A DNA stretch of 64,000 nucleotides from Nymphalis io (lineage: Eukaryota > Arthropoda > Insecta > Lepidoptera > Nymphalidae), in assembly GCF_905147045.1 (NCBI RefSeq), contig NC_065889.1, positions 10,173,001 to 10,237,000 of the forward strand, read 5' to 3'. Positions 1-12,965 of the stretch are shown piece by piece (position 1 is the stretch's first letter; each line of letters starts with the position of its first letter). The notes beneath the pieces are model-generated. The model made no database searches. It was not told the origin of the DNA and saw only the letters and a list, made by a program, of their open reading frames with translations. A program made the translations under genes and the position numbers.

Positions 1-552
1 TGGTACAAAAAAAATAATATTTCCATTTAGTTGCAGTTATCGAATTGAAATATTTCCGTAGTCTTTACTGGTGCGGGGATTAAACTATTAAATTTTATGC
101 TGTGAAATGATATTATATATTATTTTTCAAACAACGATAGAAAAAGAAAATCAAATATATATATATTATAATTTGTATTAATTTCCTCTTTTTAACCTAC
201 GAGCTACGATGTCGCATCAGCACTTTATAATCTATGTTTATAAAATATATCACTCGTGTAAGAACTATCTCTACACGCAATCCGCAATGCTCGTAAATAG
301 AATTTAAAGTCTATCAGTTTCCCGCCATAAAGAGTATCTGTCAATGTTCTTGTTGCCAGATTAAAACTATAGATTATTATTGATTAATATAAAAAATGAC
401 AGATGACAATAATATTTAATAAAAATTCGTATCACATCTAATATTATATATTACAATCTGACTTAGTCTTACACTCGGAAGCTCGGAACAAAAATATATT
501 GGCTTTAACCATAACACACAAATAATTTTCGAGAATTTTCATGCGATCCCTT
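1..552. other. AT-rich intergenic DNA, no gene seen
   Basis: No open reading frame of note and no recognisable repeat body. The stretch is AT-rich and ends at the poly(T) that starts the first poly(A)-tailed repeat copy. Confidence 0.5.
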
Positions 553-832
553 GTTTTTTTTTTATAGAATAGGAAGGCGGACGAGCATATGGACCACCAA
601 CGCCCTTAGACATTGGCATTGTAAGAAATGTCAACCATCACTTACATAGCCAATGCGCCACCAACCTTGGGAACTAAGATTTTTTTGTCCCTTGTGCCTG
701 TAATTACACAGGCTCACTCACTCTTCAAACCGGAACATAACAGTATCAAGTACTGCTGTTTTGCGGTAGAATAACTGATGAGTGGGTGGTGCCTACCCAG
801 ACGAGCTTGCACAAAGCCCTACCACCAGTAAA
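553..832 (-). repeat. Poly(A)-tailed interspersed repeat, family A, copy 1
   Basis: Read on the minus strand it begins ttactggtggtagggc-like (here tttactggtggtag at 832) and ends in an A-run at 553-563. The same roughly 290-bp sequence recurs at 31901-32203, 52387-52642 and 59360-59662 in this window. The A tail suggests retroposition, either as a SINE or as the 3' end of a LINE. It has no coding capacity. Part of the region next to the tail is deleted in this copy. Confidence 0.85.
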
Positions 833-1470
833 CATTGTGTTTTATTTATTTTATTTTTATTTATTAATATAAGAAATCCCATCGACATATTCACAAAATT
901 AACAACAAAATATTACCATAATAATAGTTTAGTACAGTGTACACCATTACAATCATTTACATCAATTTTTATTTAGTTTAGACAGTTTATGTGTATACAC
1001 TGGACGACATTTTTATTATTTTATGTCAGCTGTCACAATCATCGCTTTGCTTAGTACCGATTAATACTACTAATATCGTACTAAAAATGTATCAATTGAG
1101 ATGTATTTTAGGATTCAATTTGCGCCCGCTAATAACATGTATGATTCTTGTAACATGTATAATTGTCATTGGTTCTAATACCATAAGTTTGAATTTAATT
1201 TAATATATATCTTTTATTTAATATATACTAAATATCATAAAATCCAGATCAAGCTTAGTTTAAAAAATATACTTATTATCAATTTTGACATATATCTGAC
1301 ATAAGCGTACGTTTGAGTCTTGTTCATGTTTAAAATTTTACAACTTGACAGTTCGTTGTGTATAAGTCAATGATCCTATTCTATTATGTTAACAATTATT
1401 TTAAAACGTTAGTAGTCAAATATTTTATTACCTATTTAATAATATTTGGTTCAAATAAGCAACTGTTGCT
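833..1470. other. Upstream region of Ana1, promoter not resolved
   Basis: AT-rich DNA between the repeat and the Ana1 start codon. It should contain the Ana1 promoter and 5'UTR, but no TATA box, initiator or other motif stands out. Two 60-70 codon open frames here (from 782 and 991) have biased, low-complexity composition and look like chance frames. Confidence 0.4.
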
Positions 1471-4400
1471 ATGACTTCCGAAATTGACGTCTTACAAACA
1501 AATGAATTCTTACGAAGACGGAAATTGAGACTACAACAGGTTAGAGGTTTTATATCCTCAACGTATTTTCGTATAACTTGTTTGTTTTACTGCAACTTTT
1601 TAATATTAATTTACTTTGTGTTTAGGTCAGAGAACAATCAAAAGATATAGCAAAAAGAATTAGACAACGCGCTAAAGTAGAAAAGTCGCGGAATTTAGCA
1701 GATATTGACTCTAAAAAGGAAAAAGAATATTTTGAATGTCAAGAGAAATTAGTGAAACGTTTAGAATTACTCTATTCTAAAGGCTTGCAGAATGTCGGAG
1801 CTAGTCACAAAAAAGCACTTGAAGCTTGTGAACCAGGTATTCTTAATTAATCATAATCTAAATTAATCTAACATGTCCATACAATGTTATTGCTTATATA
1901 GTCCTTCAAAAAAATGGAGTTTTTTGTTTTCTGTAATTATAATAATCAATGTAAAATAATTTTGCTTGTTTTCTCATTATAATTAAATAGATTTAAAAGA
2001 AAAGACTGACCCATCTAAGCTACGTGGAAGAGAAGCCACTGCTGAAGTCAGAAAAAGAAGGCAAGAAAAACTAGATGAACAAAAAAAAGTTTTGGACAGG
2101 AAGTTAAAAGCAAGGTTGGTATTATTATTCTATATTAAATGGAATATTAATAATCATATTCATTTTTAACAAATGTTTATTGCATATTAAATGAAATAAT
2201 TTTAAATTTGTATTTCGTAAAATAAATCTTACTTCTTTAACATATATACACACAAATTTTAATTACAATAATTTCAGAGAAGTGGCTAATGAAATTAGTC
2301 GTGAGAAATCATCTACTATTACCAAGAATTTAATTAAACAGGTAAAGAGAACTGACAATCTACAAACTAAATCTGCAAGTAGTATAAATGAGAAAAATGA
2401 TAAAGTATTAAATGGAAATATAGATTCAAAAAAAGACAATCTCAATGTATCAAAAGCAGATATGGCAACACAATGGGAATTGGGAGAGTTGCCGAATGAA
2501 TGGGAACCCAATATACCAGCATTATCATTACCAAAAGACGAAACTGCTCAAGACCCAATTGTACATACAGAGAAATCGGACATAAATAAACGACCTAATT
2601 TATTTGCATTGAGTGAAGAGATGCCATCCAGTCTACGTGGAGGTCATTCAAGTGTGCCTGAAGAAACAGTTCCTTTAAAGACGTCACTGAATCTTGTATC
2701 TGAATATTTGCAAAATAGAAATTTACGATTAAGACAATTTGAACCATTCAAAAAATCAACCGATGACTTGCAAAGTATTAAACAGACAATCCTACGTACT
2801 AGAGCTTCGAGAGCAGATGGTAGTGTATTTCATAGTATTTGTCATGTGTTAGATGAGCAAGTTATTCCAGTCCCTTCCTGGCAACCTGAAGAAAACATTG
2901 GTTTATGTAATCACCACTCAAAACATACTCCTTATTCTCATAAATGTCTTTCAAAATTTTCAAAGGATATGCATTCTTCTCTATTATCAAACCGGAATAA
3001 TTTAAATCAAGTGCCTAATTTGTCCTCTAGAAGTAATAAATTTTCTTGTGGAACAGAGACAGGTGACAATATAATTTGACGGTGATCTTATTAATTCGAA
3101 AATTTAGAGTATTTGTAACTTGGACTCGTTCAATAAGTTAATCTGTATATTGTTAATATATTACAATATTTAAGTATGTACCGACATCCTGTAGTATGTA
3201 TATATCCTGTAGAATATATAATTAAAAATTGTTTTTAAACTTCAAGATAAAACTAATAAAATTATAAAAGTTTCAGGTAATAAAGAGAAGTCTTTCAGAT
3301 CAACTGTTCCCGATATAGCAATAAATAGGAAGAAATTTATATCAGTCTATAATCATAATACAAGAGATATAATGGATGTACCATATGGCAAAGAAGAAGT
3401 TGTTTCTCATGATAAGAAAACTGATGATGATGCATATGCCCAAGCTTTTCAAGAAACGGCCAGTGCAAGTAATATGGAAAAAGAACAACTTAACAAAAGA
3501 CAACAGGATATGAGGAATAAAGTTGCCGTTACTAAACAGAATGTTGACAAAGAATACAGAGACACTTTAGCTTTTTTAAACTCTCTTCCTAAAGACAATG
3601 GTTTCAAGCCTATAGTACGTATTTATTGTAATAATGATGTTTGCATTGTTATTATTCTGATATAAATTATTATCCTTGCTTTTTTATTGCAGAGAACATC
3701 ATATATGGATGATCAAAGACAACAATTACAAAAGGACAAACATCAGAGGAAATTACAGCAAGAGTTCAAAAAAATCGAAAAGGAACATCAAAAACATAAT
3801 TGCAAGGTAAATAAGAGCCTTACTGTTGTTATCAAATGTTACTTTCATAAAAAATGTATTAACTTATTTTTTAGTTGAATATATGGTCCTATTATTTAAA
3901 TGTGAAATAATAAAAGTGTACAAAAATATTCCAAAACTTTATTATTTTTTATTAAGATGAACGCATTAAAAGGCTAGTGAGTATGTAAAAAATGAGACTG
4001 CATTAACTCCAATACAAAAGTGACCTTTTGAATTTTGGCTGATATGATATATCCACATTAAAGATAATTATGTCATGCTTTTTCATTAACAGTGCATAAT
4101 CAACCGTGATTTGTTTAATCGATCAATAATATATATATTATGTTGCCCATCGGAACACTCATTTGCGACAATATTAATTTACGAGGTAGGACAGAAATTT
4201 AATGACCTTAAAATTTTAGGTAGTTCATATTTTTGCCTTCGCAGGTTTACTACATAAATTCAAGTAATGCTTTGTCATTATTATTTCGGTAACTGTCATT
4301 AATACTATGTTGTTGTGAGTTTAACCAGACCCTGATAGCTTTATTGTATGAATAGATTTAAGGGAAAGCAAAGCTTGAGCTTTGGCGCACCTTGGGAGAG

Positions 4401-7400
4401 GCCTATGTTCAGCAGTGGACAACGATTGGCTGTTGATTGAAATAATTAAGTAACACAATGTATTTCCTAAATTATTTTTATGTATATTTTTTAAGCATAA
4501 GAAAAGAAAATCAACTGTATTAGAAAAAAGTAGGAGTGAATCAAAATCACCAGTGACCACGGATGAACGACAAAGAAGGGACTTTGAATATTCCTGGATG
4601 CCGGTACCTGAGAGTGATGGCAACTTTGCCATACATACAATCCCAACGACAACAAAGAATAAATCAGGCAATACTGTTAAATTTAGTGAACCTAACAGCT
4701 ATCACGAGTACAGGTCAAGGCATAAACACACTCCACCAACAAAAGATAACAACAATGAAAAACACGAGAAGAAAATCGTCGAAACTGTTATCGTGCAGCA
4801 AAATAGTAATGGATCAGATGAAACTGAAAACTCTGTTTGTTCTGATACCAGCTCTGTCGAAAATTTGAGCCTTGAAAGAAACAAAAATGTCTCCAATATT
4901 GATTCAAAACTAAGAGATGCAGATAGAATCATAATATACAAAATTTTAGATTCAAGAAATAAAAAAAAAGGCAAAACTAAGAAGTCTGAAGGGTTCACTG
5001 ATTATAAAAAGTTTTCTAATCCCTCAGAAAACCTTTCTGAAAAACAGAAAACGGAAAATTTAGAAAGAAATATTCATACCATACATAAAGAAGTTTCTTT
5101 TGAACAAGTCAAGGAAGGTAGGCGAATTAAAAATACTAAATGTTTATATAAATATTACTGAATTCATGATTCTTATATTTCAATGTTTTTTTAGGTGTCT
5201 ACAAAGGTGTCAATAATGAAGGGTAAATATTTACTCATATATTAGTAACAACAGCATAAAATAACTTAGCTTAAACAAAAATTAATATTTTTAGGATATA
5301 ATTTTTTTATAAAAATTTAACACATTAAATAATATAATGTTTTCCATCATATCCCAATTAATCCCTTATTACCCTTTCTACTCTAGACTTGTACACGACT
5401 ACCTCTGTTGCACAAATGACGTAGATGTCTGGGGGACGTCTACTGAGCGTAAATATTGGTGGTAATTTATTTGAAAGAAATGTTCTTTGTTTCTGATAAT
5501 CTAAATTACTTTTTAGGAGCAGTATTATATATGAAATTGTAGACTCATTTAATACATCCTAATGAGATCCCGATCAATCCAATTCCTAAATCAGAGAGAT
5601 TTTGTATAAATATTTTATTAAGGCTTTGATATATAAAATTAATATTTCAGGGATAATATAACATCAATGTACTTCACAAAAGATTATGAAGTTACTGAGT
5701 GTGGAAATCAAAATAGACAAAGTGACAAACTCGAGCAATCCAAATGTTGTGGGAAAACTATTTCAAGACAAAAGAATAGAGGTATATACAAAAATTTAAT
5801 TAGGATATATTAAAAACAAATTTACTTTGAATGTAGTTCTGTGAATATAATAATCTTCTAAACTATTTAAAGACTAAATTAAAAGAGATGAATATTAGAA
5901 TGTTCAATAGTCAGTACTTACGTACGGATAAATAATATAATAATAAGTGTTGGTATAATGTCTAAAGTGGTATATATATTTTTTATTTACAGAATATCAA
6001 AACCAAGGTGGAGATCCCATATTGAGGTTAGTTCATTTGATAAATGTAAAAAAATTGTAACTAGTGTTATAAATATAATTTATACTTATTTATTGTTCTT
6101 ATACTTATGTATTGTTGTGTTAATGTGTTGTGTCAATAATTATTTAATATAAATGTTTCAGAACAACAAAGACAAATGACAATTGTAACTGCGGGAAGAA
6201 GAGCAACGAGAACAGTTTGTTAATACAGTCATCTGCAGCTACATCATCAACATCTTTCAAGACTGCACCTAATGATAAAGCTGGTAATGTTAATCATGAT
6301 AGTGGATTAATCAAACTGATAGAGGATGGGGGAAATGAAGCTGGTAAATTCTACATTGGTGCTTCTGGATTTATAAAAGACGATAACTACGAAGTTGTTA
6401 TCCAGCTGAGAAAGAAAGATGGCGAAAAAGTAACCAATCAAGAAAATAAAAATGCATCTATCGCTGATACTACGTCTGAAAAATTTAATACATTAACTAC
6501 ACTTGAGAACAATCAAGTTTCAGATGATGTGGGAAATTTAGATCAGTTATCAAAGAATAAGGAAGAAAATGTAGTATCTGCAACATCTTTGAACGTAAAT
6601 GAAACTAAAAATGTAGTTGAAACTAGTGATGCAGTAAAAAATGTCGATAAACAGTCATTAAGCAAAGAAGAAAGTGAAGCTGTAAGGACAGAGATAATTA
6701 TAAAACCACAAATTAGTAATATGTGTGAGAAAGCAGTACACACTTCTTTCGATGATACTTATGCTATTCCAATCCATGTACGTAAAGCTGATCCCTTATC
6801 AAGACCAGCCACTTCTACATATACACAAACTTCATTTAACTCATCCATTCAACGTCCAGTGTTTATGCACATGAGCTCATCTACATCTACAGCCTATATG
6901 AGTCCACCTGAATTAGTGTTACCAAAATTTTTAAAACAAGATTATATTATGACCCATGATGACATGTTTGAATCTGAAAATACTGTCAATCAAACCGATC
7001 CACAGTATGAAATAATAGGGGGAGATTGTGAAGAATGCAGGTGTAAACGTTGTGCCAGTATTGGAAAAACATCTGCAGGTGATTTAAATTTTAAGAAAAG
7101 AAATACAAATAATACACCACCTAACACTGCACGAAGTAACAACGGTACTAGGTCAACAAGTGTATTGAAAAAAACTAAAAACCGAAATTGTAAATGTCAC
7201 AAATGCAAATGCAGAAGTGAAATGAAATTATGTAAGTCTCACAGAAAAAGAACAAAAAGTGGAAGTGGAAATACTAACTCAACAATGGATTATTTGAATA
7301 AAAATTCAAAAATAAAAGTACCATCAAGCAGATATCATCAGCCGATTAGCAATATTAAAGAAAAAGCAGATAATAAAATTAATCCTCTAGTTAAAACATA

Positions 7401-10110
7401 TGTCCAAAAACTTTTAGCTCTAAATAGAGAAGGCTTAAAAGCTGTTGAAATAATGAATCAAAATTGCAGTGCCGTGTCAACACCAGGTAGTTCTATTATT
7501 AATGCACCGAGCAACAATGATAAAAAACGTAGCTCAACAGAAATTTTAGAAAATAAAATATCCCTGGAACAGATAAAAAATGTTTTTAAGCAACAGATTT
7601 TAAAAGAGAATTTCAATCAATGCAAACAAAATATTAAATCTACCAATATGAATAGTATTGATAGTCAAACGGAAAAAAATCCAAAGCTATTGAAGATTCT
7701 AAAGAAAAAATCAGTACATAAAGTAAAATCATTGAATATATCGCGGCAGCTACTAAACAAAAAGAAAACTGAGTTTCGGCGTCCCGTTTATAATTCAAAA
7801 ATTGTAACATCGACGTCCTCATCTACACGTGAAGAAAAAAAAGTAGTTTGTATAGATACTAAAAAGTCTAGGTCAAGATGTAAAAGTTCTCCTACACCCA
7901 GATCATTTGGGAATTCAGAGTATAAAAATAGTACTAGTTCTGATATGGATGACCCCAATTATAAAAAAACATTTAAACCAGTTGCCAAGAATTGGACTGC
8001 ACAAATAAATAACAATAATCTCATAAACGACCCTGACTCAATAAATACAAATTCTAATCAAAAACAAAACAAAAAAATTAGTCAGTTAAATATAAGGGCA
8101 CATCAATTAAAACAATCATATATTTCGTCAGACTCCGAAGTTCCCAGTGTTGTGTCAAAACACCTAACAGAGCCGCGGTCCCCGACAAATTTTTCAACGC
8201 AAACAAATAGAAGCATTGATATTGAAACAAATTTTATGAAAGTTGCAGAGGATAAGCTACAAAATATGGAAAAAATTGCTGACTTAACTGAGAAATGTAC
8301 GAAACGATTATCAAACTTAGCAAAAGTTTTAGAAGAAGTAAGAAGAAATAAATCATTAGTTTATAGTCAAATATCTACGTCTGATTCAGCATCGGAATCT
8401 GAACACAAATCCGACAAAAATGAAATCACAGAAACACCAGTACCTTATCATCATGTTATAATTCAAAAGGGAACGCAACCGTCTTTTTCGTCACTAACAA
8501 GTCCACTAAATTTAGATGAGAAAAAATTATGTACAAAGGATTCAACAGAATACACGCCCCTTTTAAATGACATTCCTAAACCTGTAAGTTTTGTTATCCC
8601 TTCAAATGAAGAATGTGTTCCCTCAAATGATAAAACTTCTAACACAAAAAATACAACTACGGAATGTGAGGGTGTAAAAATGAGAGGTAAACCGCCCCCT
8701 GCATTATCGCGTATTAATCTAAAAAACGGGCAAGATATATGCGTTACTCCTCATGAGCTATCAACTGTTATAGAAGTAGATTCTCCTATGAGTTTTAAAC
8801 TTAAAAACCAATCTGCTCGACTAGACACTAAAATTGAGGTGCCTGTCCAATCCAATCAAACGTCTGATGAGGCTGACAGTCAAAATAAAATCAATGTGGC
8901 TAATACTTCCCCAAATGTAAAAGAACCGCGTATTGATCCAGACTTGTTACAAAGCAACTTAACTGTATTTAAGAATCAGGCTAAAGTGTCTACTGACTCC
9001 TCAGATGATTCTAAAATACAAACAATGGATATAAATCGTTTCAATGATATTATGTTAAAACCCTTTATTAGTCTCCAAGAATATGCTAAGCAATATAGTA
9101 TTGGACTAGAGGAGGGATCTAACATGGAAGATGTTATAAACAGTGATCCAGTAAATGAAGACTTAAGTTCCCTTCACTCTGATGGTAGCTTACCTGATGT
9201 TATAGCAGAATTATTAAAAAGAAATATTATTAGTGAACCTTTTAAGTTCGACACTGCTTCCAACGGTAATTCTACAACTATATCATCTGAATCAACATTG
9301 TCTATATTAGCACTGTCTAAAACAAGAAAGGACAAAAAGAAAACAGGGTTATTGATAAAAAATAAGGAAAATATAGCCGATACATCCGAAACATTAAGTA
9401 TATCATCTAATCCTGATTTAGAGAATGCATTCCAAAAGCTAGGAATGGGCTGGGCTTCTTCTACTTTAAAAAAGACGAAGGAGCGTTTAGCTTTATCTTC
9501 TTCGTCTAACACATCTAGTTCAAGTATGGCACAATTCAAAATAAAAAGCTTTAGCCAAGTTACACCTACTTTAACAACTGATTCCACCTCGTCTTTGCTA
9601 GATATCTCAAAAGATCAAAAGATACAGTCGTTAGAGCGGAATGTAAAAGATAACTATAAAAATGCCGTTCAGCAGACCTCATTGACTAATTCGATGACCG
9701 TAAAAGAATTTCTGACGAATGAATTAGCTAAAAAAATAACTTTTAGCAATAAGTCCACAAGGAAAGAAGCCGATGAGGAATTTGTTTCATTGTATGAGAC
9801 CAATATGCCTGAAGATATGAAATGCACTAATGTTGAGATACAAGAAGATGACGCTCAATCAACTGTTGTTAGCAATACTAGAGCACGTACTTCAACTCCA
9901 GTACAGATATTTAAGTCTACAACATACAATTCCACTTCGAGTTCCAGTACTTCTAATGGATTATTTAGTAACGCTGATGAATTGTCATCTGTTAAGGTGA
10001 CCTCGACCTCCATGCGTAATCATTCCACATCCGACAAGGATGATTTAACCATTCCAAGTTACAGTTTAAAAACGAGAAAAGAATTATCGGACTTTAGTAA
10101 AAGTGATTGA
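1471..10110 (+). CDS. Ana1: Ana1 / CEP295 centriole assembly protein, 11 coding exons
   Basis: Coding exons: 1471-1539, 1626-1836, 1991-2114, 2278-3062, 3277-3614, 3693-3806, 4496-5117, 5195-5222, 5651-5781, 5993-6026, 6162-10110. All introns are GT..AG, phases agree, and the spliced CDS is 6405 nt (2134 aa). The N-terminus (residues about 11-135) carries the CEP295/Ana1 signature: RRRKLRLQQVREQ followed by KRLELLYSKGL and a basic EVRKRRQEKLDEQKK helix. Near residue 1680 the run TPHELSTVIEVDSP resembles a conserved C-terminal CEP295 segment (comparison from memory). Family members recruit pericentriolar material during centriole-to-centrosome conversion and stabilise centrioles. The protein is largely polar and Ser/Thr/Lys/Asn-rich, with predicted coiled coil at the N-terminus and around residues 1510-1560. 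It has two Cys clusters (about 1106 and 1160). The ATG at 1471 is directly in frame with the conserved block. Exact minor exon borders (28 and 34 nt exons) are inferred from frame and splice sites. Confidence 0.88.
4368..4440 (+). mobile_element. 3'-terminal fragment of the RTE-type LINE in Ana1 intron 6
   Basis: About 70 bp matching the last codons and tail of the full-length LINE at 35479-38653: gctttggcgcaccttggg, then the TGTTCAGCAGTGGAC region, then the tail ggctgttgattga. It is strongly 5'-truncated, as expected for target-primed reverse transcription, and inserted in sense orientation in the 4496-proximal part of the intron. It contributes nothing to the Ana1 coding sequence. Confidence 0.85.
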
Positions 10111-10211
10111 TTATATTGCAGTTATATATTTTTTGTGCAACTATGAATTTTTATATAAATATTTAAATGGCATGTTACTTAAAATTTAATTGTTGTGATT
10201 TTTTAATGTAT

Positions 10212-10217
10212 AATAAA
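10212..10217 (+). terminator. Ana1 polyadenylation signal AATAAA
   Basis: AATAAA about 100 bp after the Ana1 stop codon, followed by an A-rich stretch. It lies before the LINE insertion at 10286, so transcripts cleaved here would exclude the LINE. Confidence 0.6.
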
Positions 10218-10285
10218 TAAAAAAAATATTAAATTAACTATTTTGTTTTCTGTTAAATAATTTTAAAAAGATATAAAATAAATAA

Positions 10286-11142
10286 ACGTTTTCAAGACGC
10301 TGGATTGGACTAGGTATGGGAGTCAATGTAAACGGCGAGTACATCTCACACCTTCGATTTGCCGACGATATCGTCATCATAGCAGAGTCGCTGGAACAAC
10401 TCACCGAAATGCTGCGTAGCCTAGGCGAGTCTTCCCGGTGTGTCGGTCTCGGTATAAACTTGGACAAGACCAAGGTCATGTTCAATAGGCATGTCGTGCC
10501 GGGACCTATATACGTCGAGGGGAAACCTCTCGAAGTTGTTAGTGAATATACCTACCTAGGACAGATAATACAAGTCTGTAGGAACAACTTCGAGAAGGAA
10601 GCCGATCGAAGAATTCGCTTGGGATGGGCAGCATTTGGCAACCTTCGTCAAGTCCTCAAGTCGTCTATACCGCAATGTTTGAAGACGAAAGTCTTCAACC
10701 AATGCGTCTTACCTGCCATGACATGCGGTGCCGAAACGTGGACACTAACTGCGGGACTAGTCCACAAATTCAAAGTCGCTCAGCGTGCTATGGAGCGAGC
10801 TATGCTCGGAGTATCTTTGAAGGATAAGATCAGAAATGAGATTATCCGGAAAAGAACCGGAGTCACCGACATAGCTTGCAAAATTAGCAGGCTGAAGTGG
10901 CAGTGGGCTGGTCACGTATGTCGTAGGACCGATGGCCGTTGGAGCAGACGAGTCCTAGAGTGGAGACCGCGAATCGGCAAGCGCAGCGTAGTGCGCCCTC
11001 CAGCCAGGTGGACCGACGACCTTAAGAAGGTGGCGGGCACCAACTGGATGCGGAAGGCGGAGGACAGGGAGCTTTGGCGCACCTTGGGTGAGGCCTATGT
11101 TCAGCAGTGGACGACGATTGGCTGTTGATTGATTGATTGATA
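10286..11142 (+). mobile_element. 5'-truncated RTE-type LINE copy with partial RT frame
   Basis: The open frame 10316-11128 (270 codons) encodes the last part of the reverse transcriptase, from just before the FADD catalytic box (RFADDIVIIAES), through the connecting region to the C-terminus. It is almost identical to the same part of the full-length copy at 35490-38567: I count five single-residue differences and one in-frame loss of five codons at the PELQKQ segment. The endonuclease and RT motifs upstream of FADD are missing, so the copy cannot be autonomous. It ends in the same (TTGA)n-type tail, gttgattgattgattga. No convincing target-site duplication was found. Confidence 0.92.
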
Positions 11143-11149
11143 AATGGCC

Positions 11150-11375
11150 CTTTGACAAAAATTACAAGCTTCTCGTCTAGTTGCAATACCTAATGGATAT
11201 GAAGTATGTACTTATAACTCACACTCATTAAATGAAAAAATTTACTGCAACACGTGTCGTAGAGGTTTTTAAACCAAATTTGGTCTAGCGAGCCACATTA
11301 GGGCTCATGTTAGAAATAACAGTTAATTTCTAGGGTCGCCGTCATGGCAATCGAAGAAGAGGACTATATACTACA
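11150..11375 (+). mobile_element. Degenerate LINE 3' remnant with broken zinc-knuckle-like end
   Basis: Immediately downstream of the previous element. In a frameshifted reading it contains Cys-x2-Cys then His-x3-His (tgcaacacgtgt ... agccacattagggctcat), which resembles the C2H2 end of some arthropod LINE ORFs, followed by a ggtcgccgtcatggcaatcg block typical of their 3' UTRs. Stops and frameshifts show it is dead. The family assignment is an inference from memory of such tails. Confidence 0.45.
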
Positions 11376-12437
11376 TATATAAAAAAACAATTACAGTACT
11401 GTCAAGACAAATATCATAATAATATTTGTGTTTTTATTCGTTTATTTTTGATGTACATACATTTTATAATTATATTATCAAAGAGCTTTGTCAAGCCTTT
11501 ACAGTGTATACTGTATAAGATATACAATTCTGTCATTACTACACTTCAATTACGACTAAGTAATCAAAAATGTTTTAATTTTATAATAAGTGCTATATCA
11601 TAAAATAACAACAGACGATAGCTGGCTCGACACAATAACCACATAAGAAGCAGTAGTATTGAAATAAAACCAAAGCTTGGATGTCATCAAATTTACTTTG
11701 TACTAGTTACATGGAAGTGTGTTTTGAGAATACAATACAAAAAAGTTCTTAAATAAAAATATAATTTAGTAATTTAATTGTAGTTGCTGGAAATTACAGA
11801 AAATTCAAGCATGTCTATGGTGTTTGATCTTGTCAAATGTAGTAGCACAATAAAGTACTTATATTTTATATTTAGATGACATAATTTATAACAGCAGTTT
11901 ACTCAAACTCAAAAGTAACTAGTTATACATGTATCTGCTGATTGCCCAACTCTTGTTTCAATTTCATTCATTCATACCGAAAGAAAATGGACAAAATGTG
12001 AGATTATCTAATTATTCATATTATTCAACTTAAAACAAAGTTGTTCGATGCTACAAATAGTGATTTCAGTTTACATATAAATATGAATAATTCATATTGC
12101 TCAACAAAATAAAACATAGATTGGAAACATTTAATAAATATTTTCTTACTTATTTACAGTAAGCAAAATAAGGTACTTAAGAAAATATATGCTTTTTAAA
12201 TTACATGGATTATATACATCATTAATGATCACTGTTTACATACTAAAATCACAAAACAAAATTAGTTCTACTTATAATAAATTAACTTAAATATAAGTTA
12301 AACAATAGCCAAAGAACATTTTGTGTCTGACATAAAAATTGAGATTAAATGGAGATTTTGAAAAATTCCCTACAAAAATACTCGTTCATTCACCAATGAA
12401 AGCAACTACATTTTTAAGTGAAAATTTAGCTAGAAAG
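11376..12437. other. Intergenic region, probable 3'UTR of the first HIG1-domain gene
   Basis: AT-rich, without coding potential or recognised repeats. Transcription of the minus-strand gene at 12438 must end somewhere here. Several minus-strand AATAAA-like hexamers (TTTATT on the plus strand, for example near 11435) are possible cleavage signals, and none can be singled out. Confidence 0.35.
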
Positions 12438-12948
12438 TTATTCTTTTTTTTCATTTTTAAGTAAATATCTTTGGGCCATCGAATATCCAATGCCAAGTGT
12501 AAGTGCGGCAACAACAGTTCCCTGGGCTGCAACTCTGAGCTGCATTAGAAATACACTTGTGCTCATTTTACCTTTGTGTTTAAATTGGTAGGCTCCATAG
12601 CTACAAACTCCTATCAACCCTAAGATACCTGAAATAAATATTTCCATATTAATCATACTAAAATAGATCAAATATTAATACATATATAAATACACTATAA
12701 TAAAAAAATTAAAGCCGGGTGCACTAACACTTTTAATTTTGTTACTGAACATGTCCTTTTTAGTCACACTGTCACTCAATGTCAGTGATGCTGATGAAAT
12801 GCTTTTTAAGGAAACGAGAAAGCCATAAGGTGTTACTTTATAAATTAGTTATATTACCTATTATCATAAAAGGAGAATCCTTTGATTTTCTTGCAAAACG
12901 TGCTGCTTGAGATTCTTCTCTATAATCAAAAATTTTTTCAGGATTCAT
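12438..12948 (-). CDS. HIG1 domain family member 1 (hypoxia-induced gene 1), copy 1
   Basis: Two coding exons on the minus strand, 12948-12858 and 12628-12438, with a phase-1 intron. They give a 93-aa protein, the usual size of HIGD1 proteins. It has a short polar N-terminus with FDYREES and ARKSKDSPF, a first membrane helix (about 28-46), a basic GKMSTS turn, the family motif QLRVAAQG (60-67) and a second helix (about 68-85) ending in a Lys-rich tail. HIG1 proteins sit in the inner mitochondrial membrane and modulate respiratory complexes III/IV and their assembly into supercomplexes. The Met at 12948 is the only start that retains the conserved N-terminus. A paralogue with the same intron position lies at 18085-19266. 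Confidence 0.93.
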
Positions 12949-12965
12949 TGTGAAGTTTTAAATCA

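Noticed and set aside
4553..5161. A 202-codon frame read as a separate gene
   Set aside because: It is exon 7 of Ana1 running into the following intron; frame and splice sites join it to its neighbours.
6543..9587. Minus-strand open frames of 60-137 codons across the Ana1 last exon
   Set aside because: Antisense shadows of a Ser/Lys/Asn-rich coding exon; no independent features.
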